From positions 1 through 10,871 of the forward strand of contig JASHPP010000537.1 in assembly GCA_030038035.1 (NCBI GenBank): DNA of 10,871 bases, written 5' to 3'. Below the pieces are notes generated by a model. The model saw only the letters and a program-made list of their open reading frames with translations. It was not told where the DNA came from and searched no databases. Of the stretch, positions 1 through 6,666 are shown in pieces; positions within the stretch are counted from its first letter, which is position 1, and each line of letters opens with the position of its first letter. The stretch comes from Trebonia sp. (lineage in GTDB: Bacteria; Actinomycetota; Actinomycetes; Streptosporangiales; Streptosporangiaceae). A program made the position numbers and the translations under genes.

Positions 1-2
1 GG

Positions 3-236
3 TATCCGGAGGAGCTGCCCGTGCTCGCCGGGCTGCTGCCGCGGATCGCGACCCCGGTCACGATCATCGCCGGCCGCCGTGACCGCGCCGTCCCGCTGGC
101 CAACGCGGAGTTCCTCGACGAGCGGCTGCCCGCCAGCCGCCTCGTGCTCCTCGATGCCGGGCACTTCGCCTGGGAGGAGATGCCGAAGGAGTACGCCTCG
201 GCCATCCTCGACTCGATCACGGGCACCCGACCGTAA
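3..236 (+). CDS. alpha/beta-hydrolase, C-terminal part (5' end outside window)
   Basis: Only the last 77 residues are present; the frame is open to the left edge. The visible part matches the C-terminal end of the alpha/beta-hydrolase fold. A hydrophobic strand ends in GRRDRAVPL, where the Asp is the usual acid of the catalytic triad. A second strand ends in LLDAGHFAWEE, where the His is the catalytic base. The nucleophile Ser lies off the window, so the substrate and reaction class (esterase, haloalkane dehalogenase-like, C-C hydrolase or other) cannot be told. The TAA stop is 13 bp from the stop of the convergent PIN gene, leaving almost no room for a terminator. The fold is a confident call; the specific function is unknown. 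Confidence 0.85.
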   Translation, partial: YPEELPVLAGLLPRIATPVTIIAGRRDRAVPLANAEFLDERLPASRLVLLDAGHFAWEEMPKEYASAILDSITGTRP

Positions 237-249
237 CCCAGCGCAGGCC

Positions 250-831
250 CTACTGCCAGGGGCCGAGATCACCTGCGAGCAGGTCAACTGACTTCAACTG
301 CATGTGCATTCGATCTTGTGCCTGCAGGATCTCCAAATAAGTGTCAGCCATGGCTACATCGATGCCGCTTCCGGCAATGGTAAGCAATTGGGCCATTACG
401 CCAACGGTGGAGCTTGTCCTGACTCCTCGCTTTCGCGCCTCGCCCCTGGCGCCGTGATCATCGCTGATCAGGCGTCCGGTTCCAGCCCACTGGAGCAAGG
501 CAATGCTCGCCGCCTCGCCCAGATGGTCAAGCGCGGAATTGGCGCTGCCAGCTGCGATGTCCCGCTGGATGCTTTCTGTCGCGATAATCAGGTCTATATC
601 GGTCATCTCGATGGGCGCGCCGAGCCACGTCGCTGCCCAGTTTGTAGCACGCCCTGCCTGTGGGTGCGGGGGTCGGCGTCCGCGTTGCCGTACAAGTTCG
701 TCGTGTGCAGCCCGGACCCACCCGGCACTCCCCTCGTAGCGGTTGCGGAAGATCGCGGCGACCGGCGCGCAATAGGACAGGTTGATGATTGAGCATGTAT
801 CGAGCAGCAGCTTTGGTATCTGGTTGGTCAC
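250..831 (-). CDS. PIN-domain protein, putative ribonuclease (toxin-like partner of the XRE/ImmA gene)
   Basis: This 193-residue protein has PIN-fold nuclease features. LLLDTCSIINL at the N-terminus carries the first acidic residue (D11). HDEL gives E45, LDHLGEAASIALL gives D102/E106, and LISDDHG gives D124/D125. PIN proteins are Mg/Mn-dependent RNases, often toxins. The length is somewhat above the usual 130-150 residues of VapC toxins because of extra C-terminal helices. The start is GTG; it overlaps the stop of the upstream XRE/peptidase gene by 4 bp (GTGA), so the two are almost certainly translationally coupled. The early codons ATA, ACA and TCA are unusual beside the strongly G/C-ending neighbours and suggest horizontal acquisition. 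The PIN assignment is good; RNase activity and toxicity are inferred from family and context. Confidence 0.85.
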   Translation of the reverse strand: MTNQIPKLLLDTCSIINLSYCAPVAAIFRNRYEGSAGWVRAAHDELVRQRGRRPPHPQAGRATNWAATWLGAPIEMTDIDLIIATESIQRDIAAGSANSALDHLGEAASIALLQWAGTGRLISDDHGARGEARKRGVRTSSTVGVMAQLLTIAGSGIDVAMADTYLEILQAQDRMHMQLKSVDLLAGDLGPWQ

Positions 832-1997
832 AGGTCCGCCAGGTCATCGGCCGGCGCTGGCGGACGGATGTCATTGGCGGCGAGACGGGCAAATAGGCGT
901 TCGGGAGACTCGTCAGCTAGTGCGGCGAGGGTGCCTATGCCGACCCGGCCACTCTGGTAGCCAGCCTGAGCGGCGCGCCACAGACGTGCGGGAATGCGTC
1001 TCGACTCGTCCGGCTTGGTCAGTTCCTCTGGTGCCGGGTCATTCGCGATGCGAAGTACCGCCGACACTGGCTGTTCCAGCCAGGCATCGCGCGCTTGTGT
1101 GCTGAGCAGTCCCACGCTGGGGCTTGCAAGCCTGTAGAGCAGCGCCGAGAAGCTGACGCCAAAATGGCGCATCAGTCCCGATAGCACTGTTTCGTCAATA
1201 GAGCGACCAGCGATTACGTCGGTCAAGCCGTCGGCTGGCATCAGCAGGGCCGCGGCGAACGCGTTCGCGCGCCGCTCCATGGGGTTGCTGCTGTCGTACA
1301 GGTCGCTGTCGAGTACTATCTCCCTGGGATCGCGGAGCAGATGATGCGCCAGCTCGTGTGCCGCGGTAAATCGCTGGTGGCCGCGCGGGAATGCGGTGCT
1401 GATCAGCATCATCGCAATGCCTTGACCGTGAGCACACAGACCGCTGACGGCATTGCCCGTCGGCCAAGCGACAACGTCGAGTCCGAAGTGCTGCTCCGCC
1501 AAGTCGGCGACGTTCGCGATCGGCGCCCGGCCGAGGCCGAGTCCCTGCCGTACGAGATTGGCCAGTGTCTCGCCGTCCTGCCATGGCGCACGGCTAGACG
1601 GAATGCCCTGCATGCCGATCATCGTGAGCACGTCCTGCCCGGAAGGGGTTGGGCGGCCCTCCCGGAGTCCGGTCGCGTTGACTAGCGTCGCTTCGGCCTC
1701 AAGCAGTTGCCGCATTCGCCGTCGTGACGGCAACGTGTCATCGGCCTGTGGTGCGTCCATGACCCTGGCCGCCAAAGCCAGACTGCTGCTGGGCTCTACG
1801 CCAAGGATTTCTCCGAGGCTGACCTCCAGGGCATCGGCTATCGCGGCGACCTCGCTGACCTCCAGCCGCCGGGTACCGTGTTCGATCTTTGACACCTGCG
1901 ACCGCGAAAGGCCGAGAGCAGCACCAAGCTCCTGACCTGTCATTCCGCGCGCCTCGCGGAGAGCCGCGACGCGTGCACCAAGCTCCCTCGCATCCAT
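828..1997 (-). CDS. XRE-family HTH regulator fused to ImmA/IrrE-type zinc peptidase
   Basis: The protein has 389 residues. Residues about 6-66 form an XRE/Cro-C1 helix-turn-helix, with LGAALGLSRSQVSKIEHGTR as the DNA-binding core. Residues about 165-260 form an ImmA/IrrE (COG2856-like) metallopeptidase domain. HELAHH at 214-219 supplies the two zinc His and the catalytic Glu, and NPMERRANAFAAALLMP (E241) supplies the third ligand. A conserved-looking C-terminal extension (about 330-389) follows. In related proteins such as Bacillus ImmA and Deinococcus IrrE/DdrO the peptidase relieves repression by cleaving a regulator; here both functions lie in one chain. The ATG is the only sensible start because the HTH begins at once. 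The coupled PIN gene follows. Likely role: repressor and antidote-like sensor of a two-gene module. Confidence 0.9.
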   Translation of the reverse strand: MDARELGARVAALREARGMTGQELGAALGLSRSQVSKIEHGTRRLEVSEVAAIADALEVSLGEILGVEPSSSLALAARVMDAPQADDTLPSRRRMRQLLEAEATLVNATGLREGRPTPSGQDVLTMIGMQGIPSSRAPWQDGETLANLVRQGLGLGRAPIANVADLAEQHFGLDVVAWPTGNAVSGLCAHGQGIAMMLISTAFPRGHQRFTAAHELAHHLLRDPREIVLDSDLYDSSNPMERRANAFAAALLMPADGLTDVIAGRSIDETVLSGLMRHFGVSFSALLYRLASPSVGLLSTQARDAWLEQPVSAVLRIANDPAPEELTKPDESRRIPARLWRAAQAGYQSGRVGIGTLAALADESPERLFARLAANDIRPPAPADDLADL

Positions 1998-2016
1998 GGC
2001 ACAAGCATACGTCCTG

Positions 2017-2033
2017 GTTCCTATTATAGAAAC
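2017..2033. promoter_or_regulatory. probable XRE operator: 17-bp near-palindrome over the -10 box
   Basis: The minus strand reads GTTTCTATAATAGGAAC. It is symmetric about its central A with seven of eight pairs matching and a single T/G mismatch. The -10 box is its core, so a bound dimer would block RNA polymerase. Size and placement fit autoregulation by the HTH protein encoded immediately downstream. That the protein binds here is inference. Confidence 0.55.
2023..2028 (-). promoter_or_regulatory. -10 box (TATAAT) of the XRE/peptidase-PIN operon
   Basis: On the minus strand a perfect TATAAT consensus lies 25 bp before the ATG of the XRE/peptidase gene, in an AT-rich pocket of otherwise GC-rich DNA. 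The predicted transcription start is near 2015-2017, giving a leader of about 20 nt. The best -35 match, GAAACA with an 18-nt spacer, is poor, so activity may rest mainly on the -10 box. The only Shine-Dalgarno candidate, AGGA (2012-2015), is 14 nt from the ATG, which is rather far. Confidence 0.6.
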
Positions 2034-2255
2034 ATCTGGTTTGGGCTGTTTCCCGGTTGCCGGCGAGCTAGCGGATCGCCATCGAGGCCGGCCGCTGCTC
2101 AGCCAGGGGCCACCGTTCGGCTATCGACGCCGTGGTGACCCGGGATGCCGGTTTTCGCGGCCCATCAGTGCCGCCCACAGCGCCAGGGCCGAACCTGCCG
2201 GCGCTCTTTCGCGTGATCAGGGTGTAGGCCCCGCAACCCGTTGACGTAGCGCGTC

Positions 2256-2261
2256 AGGGAG
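2256..2261 (+). promoter_or_regulatory. ribosome-binding site of the lipoprotein gene
   Basis: AGGGAG ends 5 nt before the ATG at 2267 and fixes that start. Just upstream, TGACG and CGTCA (2242-2256) form an inverted repeat with a 5-nt gap; its meaning is unknown. No convincing -10/-35 pair was seen for this gene. Confidence 0.6.
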
Positions 2262-2266
2262 TTCGC

Positions 2267-2899
2267 ATGAGACCCGTCACCGTCCGACGCCCGGGTACCG
2301 CCGCGGCGGCAATCGCGGCAGGCCTGCTGATGACCATGCTGGCAGGCTGCGGCAGTTCGCCCACCGTGCCGAGCGTCCCCAGCACCATTCCCACCCCCGC
2401 CCTGGCCGGCGGCCCAGTGGCGGGCGGCGCCACCGGCCCGGCATCCCCTGCGCCGTCGGCCTGCTCCCTGCTGCGGTCGGCCGACGTGCTCGCCGTTGCC
2501 GCCACGTTCCGGGACATCACGATCAGCATTGACGGCCACATCCAGTCCAGCCAGCCCCCGCTCAACGTGTGCGGCTTCAACCAGAAGGGCGTGTCCGCCT
2601 CCGACGACGGCACGCTCACGGTGGCCGGCGACTCGTGGGCTCAGTTGACCGTGATCGCGGACGGCAACGACATAGGCGATTACAGCCCCGACGGCCCCGC
2701 GATCCACGGCCTGGGCTACGCCGCATACTGGGACCCGGGGATCGACACCGTCGTGGTCCTGGTAGGCCAGAACGTGTTCCAGGTCGAAGACGACGTGCCG
2801 GTCAACACGGTCATCTACCCAAACCTGGATGCCGTCCGCCGGCAAGCCGCGAGCGCCCTCGCCGCCAAGATCCTCAGCCACCTGCAGCCAGCGGGCTGA
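2267..2899 (+). CDS. secreted lipoprotein, DUF3558-like
   Basis: The protein has 210 residues. A short basic N-terminus (MRPVTVRR) and a hydrophobic segment lead to the lipobox LAGC, with C28 as the lipidated cysteine. So the mature protein should be anchored on the outer face of the cell membrane after prolipoprotein processing. A low-complexity Ser/Pro/Gly/Ala linker (about 29-62) is followed by a globular domain. That domain opens with SACSLLRSADVLAV and has a second Cys in NVCGFNQ, the layout seen in actinobacterial DUF3558-type lipoproteins, where the two Cys may form a disulfide. The function of that family is not established. The 3' end overlaps the end of the convergent acetyltransferase gene by 26 bp. 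Lipoprotein nature is a strong call; the DUF3558 assignment is moderate. Confidence 0.8.
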   Translation: MRPVTVRRPGTAAAAIAAGLLMTMLAGCGSSPTVPSVPSTIPTPALAGGPVAGGATGPASPAPSACSLLRSADVLAVAATFRDITISIDGHIQSSQPPLNVCGFNQKGVSASDDGTLTVAGDSWAQLTVIADGNDIGDYSPDGPAIHGLGYAAYWDPGIDTVVVLVGQNVFQVEDDVPVNTVIYPNLDAVRRQAASALAAKILSHLQPAG

Positions 2900-3637
2900 C
2901 CTCGTGGATTATCCAGATGTTGGGCTCCCAGTACTCGCCCGTGTCCTTCTCCCTGTCGATGCGCACGGTGGCCAGGCCCGCCGGGAACACGTAGTCGCCT
3001 GTCTCCGGGAACCGCATCTTCGTCCAGGACTCCCAGTCCGCGACGGTGCCGGCGATGCGCAGGGACTCGGGATCACCGGGCCGATGCGGGCGCCCATCCG
3101 GACGTGCACCCGCACCCACGGATCGAAGGGCGACCCGTCGTCACGGGCCCAGCGGGCGTAGCGCTCGATGGGGATGGTGGGGTACCGGTCCTTGTGGCTC
3201 GGGCGGACCGGCGCGATCAGGTGCGCCAGGCCTGCCTCGCGGGTGAGGGCCGCCATCGCCGTCAGCATGACCGGGGCCAGCCCCCTGCCCTGGTACCGCG
3301 GCGGCACCTCGGCCGCCAGCGCGCTGGCCGCCGTCGGCTGGCCGCCCGCAGCCCGGAGCGCGAAGGCGCCGGCGATAGTCGCGTCGATGCCAGGGCCAAG
3401 GCCCTCATCGGTGCCGTCCCAGGCCACAGGGACCGTGTGGCCCTCGGCCAGGATCGTCTGGTCCGCCGGGTCGACGAGCATGAACTGCCACTCGGGGAAC
3501 ACGTCGTAGAGCCGGTGCCAGTAGCAGTTGAGCACGTCGCCGTGCAGGTTGTACTCGGGCCACACGCCGTCGAATAGATCGCCAAGGCCGTCCCAGAGTT
3601 CCGGCCGCTCGCTGTAACGGACAATCCCCGGATCCAC
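2874..3637 (-). pseudogene. GNAT-family N-acetyltransferase, broken by a 1-nt frameshift
   Basis: The reading frame from the left of the gene (minus strand) gives WPEYNLHGDVLNCYWHRLY and then PPRYQGRGLAPVM, the Q/R-x-x-G-x-G acetyl-CoA loop of GNAT enzymes. It continues to VHVRMGARIGPVI near 3080 and then turns into Arg/Ser/Pro-rich nonsense ending at 2909. The natural continuation, GDPESLRIAGTVADWESWT and MRFPETGDYVFPAGLATVRI, is in the next frame and ends in TGA at 2874. One base appears to be missing near the GGG/CCC run at 3078-3080. Restored, the protein would be about 254 residues if it starts at GTG 3637. That start has no clear ribosome-binding site, and an upstream in-frame TTG (3850) would add repeat-encoded APPPI segments. 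Substrate unknown. Frameshift clear; whether it is biological or a sequencing error is open. Confidence 0.8.
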
Positions 3638-3728
3638 ACGAGAAGTATCCGCCAGAACCTGTTGCGTTCCGGCGGAGCCGCGCAGCAGGCTGCTGCGCTG
3701 GATCTCGACAGCGGCCGCCACAGAAGGG

Positions 3729-3747
3729 ATTGGCGGTGGGGCCCCCA
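3729..3747. repeat. GC-rich direct repeat, copy 1
   Basis: The sequence is attggcggtggggccccca. It matches copy 2 (3759-3777) at 18 of 19 positions and begins exactly 30 bp before it. It contains a GGGGCCCCC core that can pair with itself. Confidence 0.75.
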
Positions 3748-3758
3748 GCGACAAGCCA

Positions 3759-3785
3759 ATTGGTGGTGGGGCCCCCACCACCAAT
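3759..3785. repeat. perfect 27-bp palindrome containing repeat copy 2
   Basis: The left arm ATTGGTGGTGGGG and the right arm CCCCACCACCAAT are exact reverse complements of 13 bp, separated by one C. No T-run follows on either strand, so a classical terminator is unlikely. A protein-binding site, an inter-replicon REP-like element or a hairpin in the leader of the minus-strand gene are possible. Confidence 0.8.
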
Positions 3786-3907
3786 AACGGCGCGAGCCCG
3801 CCGTCCCCCGGCAATAACCGAGCGGGTCGCCATGCCGCTGCTGTCAGCAAGCGGCGGCGTGATGAGACGCCACGGCTCGTTCGGGTACATGGAAAGGAGC
3901 AGCTGGG

Positions 3908-3967
3908 GTGCGGGCCTGGCGGGGATCCCCAAGTGCTGCCACAGAATTAGCTTCTATGGAGGCATAA
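3908..3967 (+). CDS. possible 19-residue leader peptide upstream of the exporter
   Basis: A GTG codon lies 8 nt after AAGGAG (3894-3899), the best ribosome-binding site in this intergenic region. It opens a 19-codon frame that reads RAWRGSPSAATELASMEA after the start and ends in TAA, 25 nt before the exporter start region. It contains the rare codon TTA. Short translated leaders ahead of drug-exporter genes can control them by attenuation or stalling, but no alternative hairpin set was worked out here. No homologue is recognised. It could be chance. Confidence 0.25.
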   Translation: MRAWRGSPSAATELASMEA

Positions 3968-3992
3968 CGCTGGTCAGCGGCCGGCTCGAGGA

Positions 3993-5516
3993 GTGCCAGA
4001 CTTGTCAGTTCTGCGGCGTCAGCGCGGTACGCGGCCGGCGGCAGCAGGCCCGGACCGGGAAAGCCCGGGCCAGCCCGGGCGGGCCGGGCAGGCGATGGCG
4101 CTCATCTGCTGCGCTCAGTTCGTGCTGCAGCTCGACTTCAGCATCGTGAACGTGGCGCTGCCGACCATCCAGGACGACTTGCACATGGCCGCTGCCGAGC
4201 TGCAGTGGGTGGTGACCGGCTATGCGCTGACGTTCGGATCGCTGCTGCTGGTGGGCGGCCGGATGGCCGACCTGTTCGGGCGGCGGCGGATGCTGGCTGC
4301 CGGCCTGATCGTGTTCGCGCTGGCCTCGCTGGCCTGCGGCCTGGCGCAGTGGCCGGTGATGCTGATCGCGGCGCGCCTGGCGCAGGGGGCCGCGGGCGCG
4401 GTCGTGTCGCCTGCGGCGCTGTCGCTGCTGACCACGACCAACCCGGAGGGTCCGGCACGGACGCGGGCGCTGAGCATCTGGCAGGCGACCACCGCGGCGG
4501 GCGCGACCGCCGGGATCGTGGCCGGCGGCGTGCTGACCCAGTACCTGGGCTGGCGGGCGGTCTTCCTTGTCAACCCGCCGCTGATCGCCATCATGCTCGC
4601 ACTGATCAGGCGGCTGCCCGCGGCCGCGGGGGCGGGCGGGGCCCGGCTGGACTACCGCGGTGCCCTGCTGGTGACGGCCGCCATCGCGGCCCTGATCTTC
4701 GGGCTCAGCTACGGCCAGCAGCACACCTTCACCGCGCCGGTGACCATCGCCGCGCTCATCGCGGCCGTCGTGTTCGGCGTCGCGTTCGTCCGGGCGGAAC
4801 TGACCGCGTCCGCGCCCATGCTGCCGCTGGCCATCTTCTCCGCGCCGTCCCGGCGGGCGGCGGTCGCGGCGATGGTGATGATCGGCGCGGTGCTGGCCGG
4901 CTACGTCTACTTCGTGTCCCTGTTCCTGCAGAAGGTGCTCCACTTCAGCCCGCTGCAGACCGGACTCGCGCTGGTTCCCTCCACGGTGACCGTCGTCGTG
5001 ATGTCAACGCTCGGCACCCGCCGGCTGCTGGCCCGGCTGCCCGCCTGGCAGGTGCTGCTGGCCGGCCTCGCCTGCCTGGCAGGCGGGCAGCTGTGGCTCG
5101 CGCAGGTCTCGGTCACGGCCACCTACGCGACCGTGGTCCTGCCCGGCCTGCTTTTGACCTCGCTCGGGATCGGCCTGGCGCTGCCGACCGCGTCGATCGC
5201 GATCACCAGCGGCGTCCGCCGGGAGGACCAGGGACTGGCCGGGGCGCTGTTCACCACCAGCCAGCAAACCGGGGCCGCCGTCGGGCTGGCCGTCCTGGCC
5301 ACGGCGGCCGCGGCGCGGACGGCCCACGCGGCCGGCTCGCTGGCAGCCGGGTACCGGCTCTCGTTCCTGATCGCGGCCGGCGTCATAGTCCTGGCCGGCC
5401 TCCTCGTGGCCATCCAGATGCGCCCCCGCGCCAAGCGCGATCCCCGCTTGCATGAGCCGACCGCCGGTGGCACGCCGCAAGTCACGCTCGCCGAGTGCCA
5501 GCTCCGCAACTGCTGA
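3993..5516 (+). CDS. MFS drug exporter, DHA2 (EmrB/QacA, 14-TM) family
   Basis: The product has up to 507 residues and long hydrophobic segments consistent with 14 membrane helices. The first helix carries LDFSIVNVALPTIQ (47-60), the DHA2 signature. GGRMADLFGRRR (88-99) is MFS motif A in the helix 2-3 loop, and GWRAVFLVNPP (186-196) lies after the antiporter-motif helix 5. Such proteins are proton-driven exporters of drugs and cationic compounds in the cytoplasmic membrane; the substrate here cannot be told. Start choice: GTG 3993 directly abuts GAGGA (3988-3992) with no spacing, whereas TTG 4002, three codons later, sits 9 nt from it and is more likely used. No TetR-type regulator is adjacent. 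The topoisomerase gene begins 26 bp after the stop, so the two may be cotranscribed. Confidence 0.93.
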   Translation: MPDLSVLRRQRGTRPAAAGPDRESPGQPGRAGQAMALICCAQFVLQLDFSIVNVALPTIQDDLHMAAAELQWVVTGYALTFGSLLLVGGRMADLFGRRRMLAAGLIVFALASLACGLAQWPVMLIAARLAQGAAGAVVSPAALSLLTTTNPEGPARTRALSIWQATTAAGATAGIVAGGVLTQYLGWRAVFLVNPPLIAIMLALIRRLPAAAGAGGARLDYRGALLVTAAIAALIFGLSYGQQHTFTAPVTIAALIAAVVFGVAFVRAELTASAPMLPLAIFSAPSRRAAVAAMVMIGAVLAGYVYFVSLFLQKVLHFSPLQTGLALVPSTVTVVVMSTLGTRRLLARLPAWQVLLAGLACLAGGQLWLAQVSVTATYATVVLPGLLLTSLGIGLALPTASIAITSGVRREDQGLAGALFTTSQQTGAAVGLAVLATAAAARTAHAAGSLAAGYRLSFLIAAGVIVLAGLLVAIQMRPRAKRDPRLHEPTAGGTPQVTLAECQLRNC

Positions 5517-5542
5517 CGGCAACTGGTTCAGGGTAGGCAATA

Positions 5543-6570
5543 GTGGTGGCAGACCCCGCGGCGGTAGCCGGCCTGACGCGCGTCGACCCGCGCAATCCTG
5601 GCATCACGCGGGTACGCGCCGGCGACGGCTTTGCCTACCTGGACCCGTCCGGCGCGCCGGTCAGCGACGCCGAGACGATCCAGCGGATCAAGGCGCTGGC
5701 CATCCCGCCCGGCTGGACCAGCGTCTGGATCTCGCCTGACCCGCTGGGGCACATCCAGGCCACCGGCGTGGACAGCCGTGGCCGGACCCAGTATACCTGT
5801 ATCACCAGCTCTGGCGCGAGCAGCGCGATGAGCAGAAGTTCGCGCACATGCTGCGGTTCGCCGCCGCGCTGCCCCAGCTGCGCACGGCGACGCTGCGCGA
5901 CCTGCGCAAGCGCCGGCTGGACCGCGACCGGGTTGCGGCCAGTGCCGTCCGCCTCATCGATCTCGGCTTGTTCCGGATCGGCGGCGAGCGCTACGCCGAG
6001 CTCGATCACCATTACGGGGCCGCCACGCTGGAGAAGCGGCACGTCAGCGTGCGACGAGACGGCCTCGTCTTCGATTACGTCGCCAAGGAAGGCAAGCGCC
6101 GGGCCATCACCGTCAACGATCCGGCGGTGCTGCCGACGGTGCGCGCGCTCGCCCGCAGCGACAACGGGCTGCCGGCGCTGTTCTGCTTCCAGGCGGCAGG
6201 CTCTGCATGGCGCCCGCTGCACTCGCACGATGTCAGCGCCTATGTCGCCGAACACGCCGACGGCCACTTCACGGCCAAGGAGTTCCGCACCTGGAACGCC
6301 ACCGTCCTGATGGCCCTGCTGCTGGCCGCGGCGGACCAGCCTTCCTCGGCACGGGCCGCCAAGAACGTGGTCAACGCCAGCGTCCGGGGCGTCGCGGACT
6401 GGCTCGGTGACACCCCGGCGGTTGCCCGCGCGTCGTACATCGACCCGCGGCTGATCACGCTCTACGAGTCTGACGGCCGCCTGGCCGGCATCCCGGCGCT
6501 GCCCGCCCGGCTGCCCGCCGGCGACGATGCCGAGTCGGCGGTCGCCGCGCTGCTCGCGGCTGCGGCCTGA
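5543..6570 (+). pseudogene. DNA topoisomerase IB, broken by a frameshift
   Basis: From GTG 5543 the frame gives the N-terminal domain of bacterial (poxvirus-like) topoisomerase IB, with GITRVRAGDGFAYLDPSG, IPPGWTSVWISPDPLGHIQA and GVDSRGRTQY. Right after this Gln-Tyr (near 5792-5796) the frame turns to nonsense. The natural continuation is in another frame: LYHQLWREQRDEQKFAHMLR, then the catalytic domain with AKEGKRRAITVND, FTAKEFRTWNA and RASYIDPRL, whose Tyr is the expected nucleophile. A duplicated TA in GTATAC explains a 2-nt insertion. Restored length is about 342 residues, normal for the family. These enzymes relax supercoils through a 3'-phosphotyrosine intermediate. The start has only a weak AGG upstream. 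As written, no full-length enzyme can be made without recoding. Confidence 0.85.
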
Positions 6571-6609
6571 GCCAGCTGCCAGGCGGGCGCGGCCGCCAGG
6601 CTGCGGCCG

Positions 6610-6666
6610 GGGTTCCCGGGGTTCCCGGGTTTCCCGAAGGCTCCCGAAGGCTCCCGAAGGCTCACG
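6610..6666. repeat. short tandem repeats between convergent gene ends
   Basis: Two copies of the 9-bp unit gggttcccg (6610-6627) and a degenerate third (6628-6636) pass into the 10-bp unit aaggctcccg (6637-6646, 6647-6656) and a variant aaggctcacg (6657-6666). The last unit contains the stop codon of the minus-strand secreted protein. GGGTTCCC can fold back on its neighbours, so it could act as a bidirectional transcription barrier, though there is no T-run. It may equally be slippage-prone filler. Confidence 0.75.

Larger units (their letters stand above)
3638..4001. other. 364-bp gene-free stretch between the acetyltransferase and the exporter
   Basis: This divergent intergenic region should hold promoters for the minus-strand acetyltransferase and the plus-strand exporter, but no strong -10/-35 pair is visible. 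It contains two GC-rich repeats (3729-3747 and 3759-3777), a perfect 27-bp palindrome (3759-3785), a GGGGATCCCC palindrome (3921-3930) and a possible 19-codon leader ORF (3908-3967). The reading frames crossing it show no family resemblance. Confidence 0.5.

Noticed and set aside
252..285. Small inverted repeats (GGCCCT/AGGGGCC and ACCTGC/GCAGGT) near the PIN stop as a terminator
   Set aside because: Short arms, one with a bulge and one with a 2-nt loop, no T-run, and they lie largely inside coding sequence.
304..792. Open frame on the plus strand opposite the PIN gene
   Set aside because: Its product has no recognisable domain and lies fully antisense to a gene with clear PIN motifs and a coupled start.
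1996..2244. Plus-strand frame covering the XRE promoter region
   Set aside because: It begins inside the first codon region of the XRE gene, spans its promoter and operator, has no ribosome-binding site and no family resemblance.
2165..2881. Long minus-strand frame opposite the lipoprotein
   Set aside because: Low-complexity Gly/Arg/Val-rich translation typical of GC-rich antisense; the opposite strand has a signal peptide, lipobox and ribosome-binding site.
3921..3930. GGGGATCCCC palindrome as an operator for the exporter
   Set aside because: Only 10 bp, with no nearby regulator gene and no promoter elements placed around it; easily chance in GC-rich DNA.
3890..4149. Cys-rich plus-strand frame (KCCHR, ECQTCQFCG) ahead of and overlapping the exporter
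   Set aside because: The Cys pairs look zinc-finger-like, but the ATG lacks a ribosome-binding site, the frame runs well into the exporter's first membrane helix and the Cys come from out-of-frame reading of the exporter start.
4005..4943. 312-residue minus-strand frame opposite the exporter
   Set aside because: His/Arg/Gln-rich antisense translation with no motif; the exporter on the other strand is unmistakable.
6610..6666. Tandem repeats as a CRISPR array
   Set aside because: Units are only 9-10 bp with no spacers between them.
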